Positions 44,429 through 54,526 of a stretch of 64,000 nucleotides of DNA are shown piece after piece. Every line of letters begins with the position of its first letter. The stretch's first letter is position 1. The DNA is from Maratus speciosus (Eukaryota; Arthropoda; Arachnida; Araneae; Salticidae), in the NCBI GenBank assembly GCA_963932465.1, contig OZ010786.1, positions 532,397,073 to 532,461,072 of the forward strand, given 5' to 3'. The position numbers were made by a program, and so were the translations under genes. The notes under the pieces were generated by a model, which ran no database searches, had not been told where the DNA came from, and saw only the letters and a program-made list of their open reading frames with translations.

Positions 44429-45089
44429 GAATTGAATCAAACATCTGAATCAAACATCAATCGTCGGGAATATATTTTGAAAATATCTGATGAACTCCGT
44501 AAAAACTATATCGATCGAAACAGGTTGTATGATGACAATAAAATAAAAATGCTTCCTGAATTCAAAACAGAAAACGAAAGCAGTGTCAAATACTCAAGAA
44601 CTGCAAAGGAATTAAAACTTCCAAACAGTATTCAAGATGCCAGAAACACGCTTGCGAGTCATGCATGTTAGAAGAAAGGTTAGTATCTGTCTGTTTTGCT
44701 TGTGAAATAAACTGAGGTAAGTTACATTTTTCAGTATAATATTTTTCTAATCTGTTAATAAAATTGCTGACTTTGAAAAACAATTTGAAAACATATATTA
44801 TGTTTATAATTATAAAAACAATATGACCCTTACATTATCTAATTTCAGGATTCTATATCATTAAGATTGCCTAGGAAGAGTAGCAGAATGAAAAATGTTT
44901 TATTTTCTTTAAAAAAATTTTTAATGTAAGTCTCTTTTGTAGTTTGTCATTAAACTTGTTTTCTGGAAAGGAGTTTTTAATATTATTTTAGTTAAAATTG
45001 CATTTTTTTTAGTTTTTTCGAAAGAGCGGTCAAAATTACGGTTCACGGCCGTTCTAGGTATATTGAAAACGCGGCCGTCGTAGTGTTAA

Positions 45090-45204
45090 GTGAGAAATGT
45101 ACTGTATTTGAAGAAGCTATCAATAAAGTGGTGAAAATTAACTTATTAGTTAACTAGTTATTCAAGTCATCAATAAATTAACATTTTACATATAATCATC
45201 CTAC

Positions 45205-45242
<38 letters not shown>

Positions 45243-46330
45243 CCTTTAAAAATATCACTTATTAAACCAATTAACAGGACTGCGTTAAAAAGTTAAATAT
45301 TTTAATAATAATAAAATAAATTACACTGATTCTTGACTTTGTGTTAGTAATTCTAAAACTTTATTAAAATTTAATATTTGTTTCTTTTATATTTGTAATA
45401 TTAATATTTTTTAGTTTATGAGCTAACATTTTTTGCTTTTAAAAGATCATTTTTTCTCATTTTCCTAGATCTTCATTTTTTTTTTTTTTGGTTATGTGTA
45501 AAAACTAAATGTGTCGTGCATCATATGCAGCGGTATTTTTAACTCAACTCATTAAGTTCAAGTATCTAATTTATAAGTGCATTGTTACAAAATTAATAAT
45601 AGACTAAATTTATACATTAAAAAGATGTACGTATATTATGCATCATTATACGAGCAGTAAGGCGCCATTTATGTGGTGTTCAAATCATATCAATTTTCCC
45701 TGGTATGTTGAAACATACGTATTGCTCCTAATCAGTATATGTATTTAAAATTACCCATACACTTCAAATTAAAGCAATATATTAACTTATTTTAATCTAA
45801 CATTTTTTATGGTTATCAAGGGTTTTTTCTCTTTACATTAAAAGCAATAAGCTATAATTTAACATGCAAACTATCCTAATAAGTATTTGCATTTAACTTT
45901 ACACATTCCCTTCAAATTTAGACGTTAGCTAAACATATTTCAAGATAAAATTTTTCTATGATTATCAAGGGAGCTTTTCACTCAAAGTTAAAAACAATAC
46001 CGAATAATTTAACAACTTTGTCACTCTTAAACTGAAGCATTTCAAACAAAATTAATTTAAAACAAAGTTTTTGATTTTAAACTCATTCAAATTCCAACAC
46101 CAAATTTACACACTTAACACGATTTCATTTTGACCGCAATATGAATTCAAGAATAAAATTTGATTTTTATTAAAAATATCTATACAAGGAGTTAAAATAA
46201 GTTATTTTGAACATTTTCAAAATGCATGCAATATTTTAAATAGTATTTTTTATTACATAAGAAAACATACTTTTATTTTCCGGAAATAAGTAGTATTATC
46301 ATAAAACAGTAATCTATCATTTTAAACGTT
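45090..46330. other. Unassigned A+T-rich spacer
   Basis: No gene supported; a TA microsatellite lies at 45209-45240. Confidence 0.5.
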
Positions 46331-46665
46331 AATACATGATTTCCAATAGTGTTATTCGCAATTATTACTATTATTATCATTATTTATTTATTTATTTATT
46401 TATTTATATTTATAATAATAATAATAATAATAAAAATAATAATAATAATTATTATTATTATTATATTACTTTATCATTATTATTATTACTATTAATATTA
46501 TAACTATTTTATTAATATCGTTATTATTATTATTACTGTATTAGTATTACTATATTATTACTCTATGCTATCATTATTACTACTATTATAATATATTATA
46601 TTATATTTTTATATTATATTATGTAATACTATGTTTATTATAATACTATTATATAATTTTACTAT
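46331..46665. repeat. Compound ATT/TTTA/TA microsatellite block
   Basis: TTTA repeats (~46382-46408), ATA/AAT repeats (~46412-46448), ATT repeats (~46449-46470), then imperfect ATT and TAT words to ~46665. Confidence 0.9.
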
Positions 46666-46886
46666 TTCACAATATTTCAGTGCTATTTGACATCTGATCA
46701 CTCAAATCTCTATAGTGCTCATTATGACCATTCCTATTCGTTCTAGGTAGACCATTTACTTATACGCTCGTTATAAAATATTGTAAAAAAAATCAATGTT
46801 GTACATTTAAGAATATCAAAAACACTAATAAAAGTTGCTAAAGGTGAGTAAACTGACGTAAATGTTTTAAGAGTAAGTTTTAAGGA

Positions 46887-46935
46887 GATATGCGGTCAAA
46901 ATGACCGTAACGGTCGTTCTTGTGATAAAAGTAAC
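46887..46935 (-). repeat. Solo piggyBac-type terminal repeat
   Basis: GCGGTCAAAATGACCGTAAC then GGTCGTTCTTGTGAT reads in reverse complement like the tip at 38482 (ACTAGAACGG...CATTTTGACCG). No partner end was found nearby. Confidence 0.45.
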
Positions 46936-47214
46936 TATAATCGTTCTTATAAAGGTTTCTTAATTTTAAAACGACATGGTTTCAATATCTAGTATTTTTT
47001 TAAATGCTTCTTTTTTGGCTTTATATGAAACATTAAAAGTTTAATAGTGGAGTTTTATATACCAAGAACATTAAAAAACATAAAAAAAGTGAAGCTTTAT
47101 TCTTCCTACAAAATAATTTCTACACAATATTATGGTAATAATTTTCGATCAAATGATTGCCTTTATTTACGGTTAAAATTCTTTCAAAGACTATCTCATC
47201 TTTATATAAAACTA

Positions 47215-47245
47215 GCAGATCTTTCCGGCTTCGCTCGTGTGAATA
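47215..47245. other. CTTCCGGCTTCGCTCGTGTG motif
   Basis: A G+C-rich CGGCTTCGCTCG-like word of the type often found at ends of dispersed repeats. No element could be delimited. Confidence 0.25.
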
Positions 47246-47454
47246 ATAAGGTTCCTCCCGGGTAAAATACATTAAAATAAATAATACGGCAATGACAATT
47301 ACTGAAATTGGTGCATTCCCGTCCACGAATCGCTAAAAAGACCAATAAGAAATATAAGTAAAATAGTCTTAATTGCCTTTACTATTAACTATACCATAAT
47401 AATATATATTTCAAACAAATGTCATAACATATATTAAAATACAATTAATTGCTT

Positions 47455-47575
47455 AAAAAGCGTCATTTCAATGAAAAAAAGAAACATAAAAAAATTACAT
47501 GTTTCGACTCTTTCATTGAGTCATCTTCAGAATAAACAAACAAACTACAAACACAATGGCAATTGTAACATTATA
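47455..47575 (-). mobile_element. Penelope-type 3' tail, truncated, with hammerhead-like core
   Basis: Read on the - strand: ATTCTGAAGATGACTCAATG, then AAAGAGTCGAAACATGTAAT. This is the hairpin-plus-GAAAC tail also present after the GIY-YIG remnant at 52.3 kb. The arrangement CTGAAGA, stem GACTC/GAGTC, GAAAC matches the hammerhead ribozyme core except for one extra base before the stem. No coding sequence precedes it. Confidence 0.55.
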
Positions 47576-48520
47576 CGGATGATGGAAACGACTTAACCCA
47601 TAAATTTTGGCTTTACTGAAATTTTTCTAAATATATGAATATCATACAATTTCGTTTTTCACACTGTCAAATCAAAAGTTCAATCAAATGAAATTTATTT
47701 GAAAATTGTATCTCAAATTTTTCATGTGAATGGATTTTAAAGTAATTTTCAATCATGGATATTTTTTAATTTGCATGCAGCCAGGGATGAGATTTCCGCG
47801 TTTTTGTATACCAGTATTTTGTTAGAAAAAATCATATTTCATTTAATCGGAACACTGTTGCGATTTAACAGAACAACTTTTTCTTTAAGAATATACCGTT
47901 GTGCAAAAAAGCGGAAATCTCATCCCTACATGCAGCCAAATTACGAAAGATATACCTGTTTTCTCTTAATTCAATATTATAAAGTAAAGACATTGCTATG
48001 AGTAACTCTAGCGTCATATTGTTGGTGCAGCAACCTAACCCATCCATAAATTTAACTTTTACTGCAATTTGACCTTTAAACATCCCACATTTGGTTATTC
48101 CAACGTCTAATAGAATACAAAAAGTACTTTAAGTAATATTTGTTTGAAAAGCTTACATCAATTTACAGATCGTTTATCCATTTTAAATTAATTTTCAATC
48201 ACGGAGATATTTTTAAATATACCTGCAACCCAATTAAGAAAGATATATCCGTTAGTTATTAATGCAATATTATGAAGAAAAGACATTTTTATGAGTAACG
48301 CCTAGCATCATATTGTTGGTGGCAACAACCTAACAGTACCATAAATTACGCTTTTACTGCAATTTAATCTCTAAACATCATGCATCCCATTATTTTAACG
48401 TAAAAAACACTTTCCGTAATTTGTTTGAAACGTTTATGTCCATTTACAGATTTTTTTATGTTTTTTAAAGTAATTTTCAACCTTGAATTTTTTTAAATAT
48501 GCATGCAAACCAGTTATAAC
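47570..48520. repeat. ~285-bp tandem repeat, about 3.3 units
   Basis: Landmarks TGCAGCC/TGCAACC/TGCAAAC recur at 47931, 48224 and 48504 and precede AATTA-GAAAGATATA. TTTTACTGCAATTT and TTTTCAATCA-GGA-AT also recur per unit. The first unit is interrupted by the hAT-like MITE. Confidence 0.75.
47782..47928. mobile_element. hAT-like MITE, 147 bp
   Basis: TIRs CAGGGATGAGATTTCCGCGT and, reverse-complemented, TAGGGATGAGATTTCCGCTT. Perfect 8-bp target duplication CATGCAGC at 47774-47781 and 47929-47936. Units 2 and 3 of the host tandem repeat show the uninterrupted site (CCTGCAACCC, CATGCAAACC). Frames through it on both strands encode ISAFL by mirror symmetry and are not genes. Confidence 0.85.
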
Positions 48521-48689
48521 AGACTAACTTAATTGTTCAAAAACATTATAAATAATTCAGTATTTGTTTGTTTTCATGTGGGAATCACATTCCTGCTGCT
48601 TATAACTTGGGTTCTTCTGAAATAATTTTAATTCAACTTGCATTATTCGCTTTTCAGTTAAGATTTTGGTGTCAGTTAAGATTTGGTCC
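48521..48689. other. Unassigned spacer
   Basis: Nothing recognised. Confidence 0.5.
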
Positions 48690-49130
48690 AGTTAAGAATT
48701 ATGGGGGAAAATTCCATAATCATGTGGAACCCGATTATGAATGATTAGTCTTTTTAAAAATTCTGAATGGATTCCATTGGAACTTGTATTGTTTGTTAGA
48801 TAATTTTACACGGATGTTTTTAAATATTGCATATAGTTTTACGTCGCTCTGTTATAAAATTATAGAAGAAAGTTCAATAGTCAGGTGAGTCCGATTATAA
48901 AAGATGAGCCTTTTTAAAAGTTCTACTGGACCGATTTTGGTGAAATTTGCACTATTAAATTGCACCCAATTTTCTGGAATAGTTTTAGTATATAACATTT
49001 TGTTGTACATGCTTTGTTATAGAATTAACTGAAATGATCTATAATCAGGCGGAACCAATTCTGAATGATTAGCCTCTTAAAAAAAGTTATATATATTTTT
49101 CTGGAATAGTTTTAGTATATTGCATATCCG
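48690..49130. repeat. ~160-bp tandem repeat, three units
   Basis: The block TAATCA-G-GGAACCCGATTATGAATGATTAG recurs at ~48716, ~48875 and ~49038 with decay. GGAATAGTTTTAGTATAT-type words also recur between units. Confidence 0.65.
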
Positions 49131-49867
49131 TCTATCATTCATAGACTAAATCCTACTGTAAATTATCAACTAAAAAATTGGGCCCAAAACAGCCGAAAAT
49201 TTGTCTTACATATTAGAAAATATAATAGCGCAGTGATGATCGTATTGTTTTCAGCTATACAGAAGGACATTTGAGATAAAGATACATATTGCTTTAAAAT
49301 AGAAGATCAAATTCACCCATATATTTCCTTTAATTAAAGATTTGTTCGTAGAATTTGTCCGCAGCGGGAGAAATGTGTTACTCAGACAAATAAGTGATCC
49401 CTAAAATGAAAATACCAAAAATATTTTTTTCCTGTAGTTGTTAAGAAATCTAACAAATATACTAAGGTTTAAAAATATATTCGTGTTTCGAATTAAAAAC
49501 GATTTTTATTTATGTACTACTAATGGGCAGTATATCAGGCATCTTTAACACATGTATATAAAGATTCATTGCCGATAATTTTTAAATGGAAACTCATACT
49601 TCCATTCATAAAATCCAAATCCGCAGACGTGTTCAATCGTAATGTCAGTGATGAAATTTTGTTTAAAAAAGAAATAAGCTTACCCTAAAAAATAGTAGCT
49701 ATAAATTCTATTTCATATAAATCATAGAAAAATCGTATTTTATATAACCGTATTCGATATAAATCGTAGAATGTTATCGCTGCATTTCAGGTATTAAAAC
49801 ATTTATCTAAATGATATAATTAAAGATACTGTAGCAGACGGTTTTTAGAGCCAGTTTGAAATTATAT
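49131..49867. other. Unassigned A+T-rich spacer
   Basis: No gene or repeat supported. Confidence 0.5.
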
Positions 49868-50275
49868 TGACGAAATTGACGTCATATTTAGCAAACGACT
49901 TTTTTATTATCTTTTTTCATAATTGATTTCTTGATATTGAAACGACTTCATTAAAATAGATTTTTTAATTTCAGAAAGGTTCAACTAAGGTACTACGTCA
50001 TTTTAAAAACATGCTTAGTTAAAAATTTTACTTATATATATGAAAAATGTGCACTTTCTTCTTTGAATGACGTCAATTTCAAAAACAGCAAAAATATAGT
50101 GAGACAATCCGAATTTTTATTGGCTTATAAAACAAAGTATTCGCGTTATCAATTTTTTTTTAAATTATTGAGCAGTTTTTTAGATGTGTGGCAACAGAAA
50201 AAAAATAATTGAATTAGAAAATTTAAATAGAGATATTTCTATAATGTTAAATTACGGAAAGTGGTAGGAAAAAGG
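49868..50275 (+). repeat. Dispersed repeat family S, copy 2
   Basis: Direct-orientation sister of 30480-30880 (see that entry). Confidence 0.6.
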
Positions 50276-50324
50276 GTTAAATAGTGGTCTGATGATTTTT
50301 TAAAGCAGACAGGGATCTATTCCA

Positions 50325-50435
50325 CGTTCTAAAGCCTATGGACATCGAGCTTCGTGCAAATCGGTCAAAAATTAAAGATTTGTATAAAGGACATACACAC
50401 AGATAACGGCTTTTATATATATATAGATGTGATTA
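50325..50435 (+). mobile_element. LINE-like 3' end
   Basis: CGAGCTTCGTGCAAATCGGTCAAAAATTAAAG followed by ACATACACACAGATAACGG and TATATATATATAG (split here in short words) resembles the 3' ends of RTE/CR1-type LINEs, where a GTGCAAATCGGTC box lies shortly before a microsatellite tail. No RT sequence precedes it. Confidence 0.4.
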
Positions 50436-51150
50436 CTATAATTATACATAGTAAATCTGTAGTAATCAGAAGAAAATTAGAATTTAAAAGTTAAAACCCA
50501 GTGAACTAATAACCTATTACAACTCTGAAGGAAAACATAAACAATCACATATATAGATAGACTGTGACTTGAAAATTTAACCTTAACATAATGAACTAAA
50601 ACCTCTCAAATGAGTAAATAGGAAATTTATAATGAACACGTGTGACATGCAAGCTCAGTTAAACACATTTTATGCATAGCCAAAATCTATTTCACTTTTT
50701 TGTCATTTCCTTATGGAAAAACGAATAACAGTATAAAAAAAATAACTTAATTATTCGTCAAAAATTTTTGTCATAAAACCTTGGAGAACATTATTGTAAA
50801 AATGTAATGGATAACCCTAGAGCAAACTTTTAATGTGCATATGAGAAATGGCTATTATTGTATATGATGTATCTGAACTAAGCCTTTCACACCATTATTA
50901 AGAATAAATGCATATTTGAAGAAATTAAAATATAAATATTAGAGGTAAAATATAAAACCTTTACAGTTTCAAATTTTAAATGCATAGAAGTTACATTTCA
51001 TGTAACATTTGAAGTCATAAACTAAAGAAATGTTTCCTTTAATTTCCAAGAAAAAAATCCGAATAATCAACATTAGTTTGATTTTTCAATAATGCTTTAA
51101 TTTTAATGTATCTTAATAATAAGTGATTAAAATTAGCGTCTCTCTCTCTG
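50436..51150. other. Unassigned A+T-rich spacer
   Basis: No gene supported; a CTCTCTCTCTG tract sits near 51140 just before the composite repeat. Confidence 0.5.
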
Positions 51151-51543
51151 TACATATCTACCCTGTATATATAAAACCCTAATGAAACGAATTTATGAAT
51201 CGGATATACGAAACGACTGAAATGTAACGAATTTATGAAACGATTCTATGAAACGACTGATTAAACAACTGATTACGTTTCGTGGCGATTTCTTCTAAAA
51301 TATGAAACACTTTGCGATGAAATTAACACCAAAAATCCGTATTGATCCACAGATCTCAAAACTGGTATTAGAATTTTAAAATTCAAATTAGTTTACGGAA
51401 TATTAATTTTTTTCTAATTTTAAATACTTTTTTCTCTAATGATGGCAACTCAAATTTTAATCATAACAGATATTTTTTTTTTTCATTTTTCAGAAAAGGT
51501 TATTATTTTAAACTAATTTTGCGACAAGTTTGGCCTCCCTTAA

Positions 51544-51744
51544 CCCCTTGAGGGGCAAGCAGAAATGACTCTAAATATTGAATTCTCATCGGAATAATCG
51601 AAAAAAATTATTTTTAAATAAGGAAAAGCAATTTTTCAACGATTTTCCTCCAAAGTTAAAAATATAAAGTTTAGTAAAAATTTTCCGGTGAGAATCTTGT
51701 TTAAATTAGGTGGGATATATTTTATCCCACCGCCCCTCAAGGGG
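51544..51744. mobile_element. TTAA MITE with documented empty site, 201 bp
   Basis: TTAA (51540-51543), CCCCTTGAGGGGCAAG ... CCGCCCCTCAAGGGG, TTAA (51745-51748). The left composite copy reads GGCCTCCCTTAAATGTGTGC in reverse complement (TTAA at 16964-16967) with no insert, proving the boundaries and single TTAA target. Confidence 0.9.
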
Positions 51745-52167
51745 TTAAATGATGCTAAGGGCAATGCTTTTTTTGTATTTCATTATCATTTTATTTTATA
51801 CAAAGCTTTCATTTAAAACTGAAAAATTTAAAATCAATGGCTTTCACTTCTTTCTTTTTATAAACGAAACGAAAATAAAAGTATTAATTGCAGATGTCAT
51901 ATACGCACCGGGATAATTAATAGCGCTAAAAGGGTGGTATTTTGTATGACATGGTAACTCGGCTATTGTTGCTTATTTATTAATAAATCTTTATTTACAT
52001 TTTTTTCCCTTTATATTAAAAAAAAAAAAAAAAAGTTATAAATTGTTTTTTTCTATAGTTATTAATTAATTTTTTTATTATTGTTATTTCATTTAAAAAA
52101 TAATACAAAATAATTCTAAAATACATATGTAACTGGTATTCGAAAACGAGGTTTTCGCCAAATTATC

Positions 52168-52169
<2 letters not shown>

Positions 52170-52213
<44 letters not shown>
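52170..52213. repeat. 44-base A tract
   Basis: Uninterrupted A run inside the right composite copy; the left copy has only TTTTTT at the equivalent point (~16250). Confidence 0.95.
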
Positions 52214-52217
<4 letters not shown>

Positions 52218-52296
52218 GCCAAACCCGATTAAATATTGCAAAATAAACCTGACATTTAATTTAAAATTTAAAGCAATGTTTTAATGGTACTACTTA

Positions 52297-52785
52297 ATAT
52301 AGGTATAATCCAACGAAAATTCAATATCAGGTGTAAAGAACATATAGGGGACATTAAATATAATACAGGTAATACTGCTGTATGCCGGCTAAATCACATA
52401 GAAAACATTAACATACATTTGAACGAGAGTAAAATAATATACAGGTCTAATTTTTATTTACAAATATTTATAAGAGATCCATTGAAATTTATTTAAGAAG
52501 TTTAGGAGTTTGTAACTATACATTATCTTTTCGTATGCCGAATTTATGGGTTGAATGGCTAGACAATTTATGGCGTCGCGACATAGAATGGACACTAGCA
52601 ATCAAGAAAATGTAGGCGCGTTATATGATTACTTGTTTATTTTCGATGATTTTTTCCATTTTTCTTATGCATTTGTAATTTTATGTTATACATTCTGAAG
52701 AGGACTCAGAAAATGAGTTGAAACATGTAAATATACATTTTTAATTTTTCTTTTAATGTGTTTTTCTAACACCAATTTCGCCAAA
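52297..52785 (+). mobile_element. Penelope-like element 3' fragment (GIY-YIG end)
   Basis: A 5'-truncated fragment nested in the G element. The open frame from 52284 reads NIGIIQRKFNIRCKEHIGD, IKYNTGNTAVCRLNHIENIN and NESKIIYRSNFYLQIF. This matches the GIY-YIG nuclease domain carried at the C-terminus of Penelope-like reverse transcriptases: Y-I/V-G-x-T...F-x-x-R-x-x-E-H, then H...N.H and a conserved E. The initial ATG overlaps the terminal repeat of the host element and is not a real start. After the frame, the non-coding tail holds the hammerhead-like motif (52681-52752). The RT domain is missing. Confidence 0.6.
52681..52752 (+). ncRNA. Hammerhead-ribozyme-like motif in the Penelope tail
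   Basis: CTGAAGA (52695-52701), one extra G, stem GACTC/GAGTT, then GAAAC (52730-52734), short ATG, and TA as a possible cleavage dinucleotide. The bases before CTGAAGA (TTATACATT) can pair with those after the TA (AATATACAT), 6 of 8 positions, as helix I. Consensus is CUGANGA-helix II-GAAA. The extra base before helix II is a deviation, so activity is doubtful. Confidence 0.35.
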
Positions 52786-52864
52786 TTATATATATCGCCA
52801 AAGCACTCACCAAATTATACAAATTGACGTAATTTTTATTTTAAATAACGAAAGAATAAATAAA

Positions 52865-53072
52865 GGCACAGATGTCGTATACGCCCTAAATTGGCGCGAT
52901 TTTTTTCTGACGTCAATGCCGTATACGCAACTGGTACTTAACTGGTGCCAAAGTATCGTTATTTTGCTTGATATGGTAATCCGGATATTGTTGTACATGC
53001 TGTAAATGTTTTCGCCGAAATAGCCTCGAAGAAAAATCGCGTCAATATGGGGGGTATATGACATATGTGCCC
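52865..53072. mobile_element. Nested M-family MITE, right
   Basis: Termini GGCACAGATGTCGTATACGC and, reverse-complemented, GGGCACATATGTCATATACC; the interior matches 15771-15979 (CAATATCCGG, CAAGCAAAATAA, GTACC-GTTGCGTATA). It lies within the G element, which lacks it at the matching place in the left sister. Confidence 0.7.
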
Positions 53073-53877
53073 AAATACATTAGTATAGGATTAATAAAAA
53101 TAAAAGTAAAACGTAGAAATAAAAATCACTTGATGTCGTAAACACGTGAATCTTCCTTACAGTCAAGTGAATGTGACATTTTCGATTAACCATTATTTGC
53201 ATTTAATCTTATAGTGTGGGGATAGATTTTTGGTCGATGGAATAACTAAGTAGTACCGTTTTAATTTACCACTTGAAAAAAAATGGTAACTGGCGAGTTA
53301 AAAAAAAGCTATTGACGAGATTTGCACCCGGCTAACATAAAAGTACCAATACTTCTTTGCAATCATGGCATCTTTTATGTAGTTTTTTTTCGAAAAAATA
53401 ACTTTGATTCTTTAATCAAAATGGAAAACTGTCTTATGAAACGAGAAGGGTTGTAATTGTTTATGGCAGTTACATGACTTGGACTATTATAATATAAGTA
53501 AAGTGATGGCAATGAAATAATATTTGGCGACTTATCGCCTGTGGCTGGCTAACATTAAAGTACCAAAATGGCCGCCTGGAAAATAAAAAGCGAAGGGATC
53601 CGCCCGGAACTGTTGATAATAATCACATGACTTAAGATATTATAATAGAGATTGTTTTCAATTCTAAAAGCTGCGCAAAGAATAATATTTCCTAACGGTT
53701 AAAAATTTATTTACAAGTGACTATTAAAAGAGAAAAAAAACTTTAAAATTACTATTAAATGAGTAAGTGTTAAAAGCAAGAAAATATTGAAAATTATGTC
53801 TTGAAATTTGTAATTAAACATGAATATTAAAAGAGAAACGAAACCTTAAAATAATAAATACATTAATATGCGATGAA

Positions 53878-54083
53878 CCCTTTCAGGGGCAAGGTACTTC
53901 TATTCGTAAAAATTTGAAATCTATGAATGGCACTAGGATTTAGAAACAAATTTCGAAATACAAAAATGCTTTTGTTCACTTACTTAATAGAAGGAAATTT
54001 TTTATTCCAATATTCTGGTGCCAATGTGGCAATTATAAATTAAAATGAAGTGGCCCAAAAATGAACCACTGCCCTTGAAAGGG
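53878..54083. mobile_element. TTAA MITE, 206 bp
   Basis: Left AACCCTTTCAGGGGCAAGG, right CTGCCCTTGAAAGGG then TTAA at 54084-54087; the left TTAA has decayed (ATGA). Reverse-complement sister of 23961-24129. Confidence 0.75.
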
Positions 54084-54399
54084 TTAAAGCGGTAAATTGT
54101 ATTATGTCAGTCGTTTTATAACGTTGTTAAATATACCGGGAGGCAAATACTCTGTTTACTTAATTCATTTTATTTTAGCATCCTTTCAAATGTTTAACTG
54201 GTCTTCTTTAATCAAACTCGAAAACAGCCTATTGGGTGTCTTAACAGCAACTGATTCGGCCTTAAATTTTCCCAATCAAAGGGAATTGAATGAAACTCAT
54301 TTACCGGGAGATCGCTATAGGTTTTTTTCATTATAATTCAATCGCCTCTAATCTTTTTTAAAACCGATCAAATTAGCGTGCTTTTAGATTCTGCGGTGT

Positions 54400-54447
54400 C
54401 TGAACAGGGGTTGGCTAGCGTAGCTTGCAAGGGGCAAAGCCCCTCTA

Positions 54448-54525
<78 letters not shown>
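54400..54525. repeat. Repeat 3' end with 75-base TA microsatellite
   Basis: GCAAGGGGCAAAGCCCCTCT (palindromic GGGGC...GCCCC) is followed by TA repeats from ~54449 to ~54524. Palindrome-plus-microsatellite looks like the 3' end of a dispersed repeat, class unknown. Confidence 0.6.

Positions 54526-54526
<1 letters not shown>

Larger units (their letters stand above)
41497..44715 (+). pseudogene. piggyBac-like transposase pseudogene, interrupted by a 1.4-kb insertion
   Basis: The N-terminus (41497-41781) is the usual acidic Ser/Glu/Asp-rich stretch followed by basic SRKRKNSRGRRKK. After frameshifts, ELDAFISLLYIW (~42025) and FNETMSRKRFKEIMRYMRFD lead to PGETITVDKPLFPTKARC (first catalytic Asp) and YMRPKPDKF. 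A TGG-to-TAG stop at ~42391 precedes LTADLSMKFVLNGFQYLGK. NVTTDIYFTTLNLAK carries the second Asp. The third region KYGVEVLDQMSQKYS has Glu where the family has Asp (GVD), then CRRWPVHVFFFNILDLAAID. The insert starts at ~42968. The C-terminus resumes at ~44430: NINRREYILKISDELRK and the Cys-rich end CQKHACESC...CFAC. Clearly dead. Confidence 0.85.
38482..45085 (+). mobile_element. piggyBac-like element, decayed and nested
   Basis: Left tip: TTAA (38478-38481) then CACTAGAACGGCGAAGGCGG. Right tip reverse-complemented: CACTACGACGGCCGCGTTTT, with TTAA at 45086-45089. Subterminal copies of CCTAGAACGGCC lie inside each end (~38660 and ~45050). Between them is a + strand piggyBac transposase pseudogene. 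At 6.6 kb it is much longer than usual because of insertions: a candidate TIR element (39222-41479) and a G+C-richer element (42968-44428) that itself holds a TTAA MITE. Linking both tips to the same element is inference. Confidence 0.6.
52286..53257. mobile_element. Nested GGTACTACTTAG-type element (family G), right, 972 bp
   Basis: Left tip GGTACTACTTA; right tip reverse-complemented GGTACTACTTAGTTATTCCA. Perfect 8-bp duplication GTTTTAAT at 52278-52285 and 53258-53265. The left composite copy has one ATTAAAAC at the matching point (~16146-16153), unoccupied. It is larger than the 295-bp sister because it contains a Penelope fragment and an M-family MITE. The Penelope insertion seems to have removed most of its left terminal region after 11 bases. 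Confidence 0.8.
51155..53665 (+). mobile_element. Composite repeat, right copy
   Basis: Inverted partner of 15515-17335, about 80-85% identical by eye where aligned. Starts CCCTGTATATATAAAACCCT, includes four GAAACGA words, and ends past AACTGTTGATAATAATCACA. It carries a TTAA MITE (51544-51744) and a G-family element (52286-53257) that the left copy lacks. A 44-base A tract (52170-52213) stands where the left copy has six T. Confidence 0.8.

Noticed and set aside
47771..48083. Two overlapping ~75-codon frames on opposite strands sharing the words DEISAFL
   Set aside because: Mirror-image translation of the inverted repeats of the 147-bp hAT MITE.
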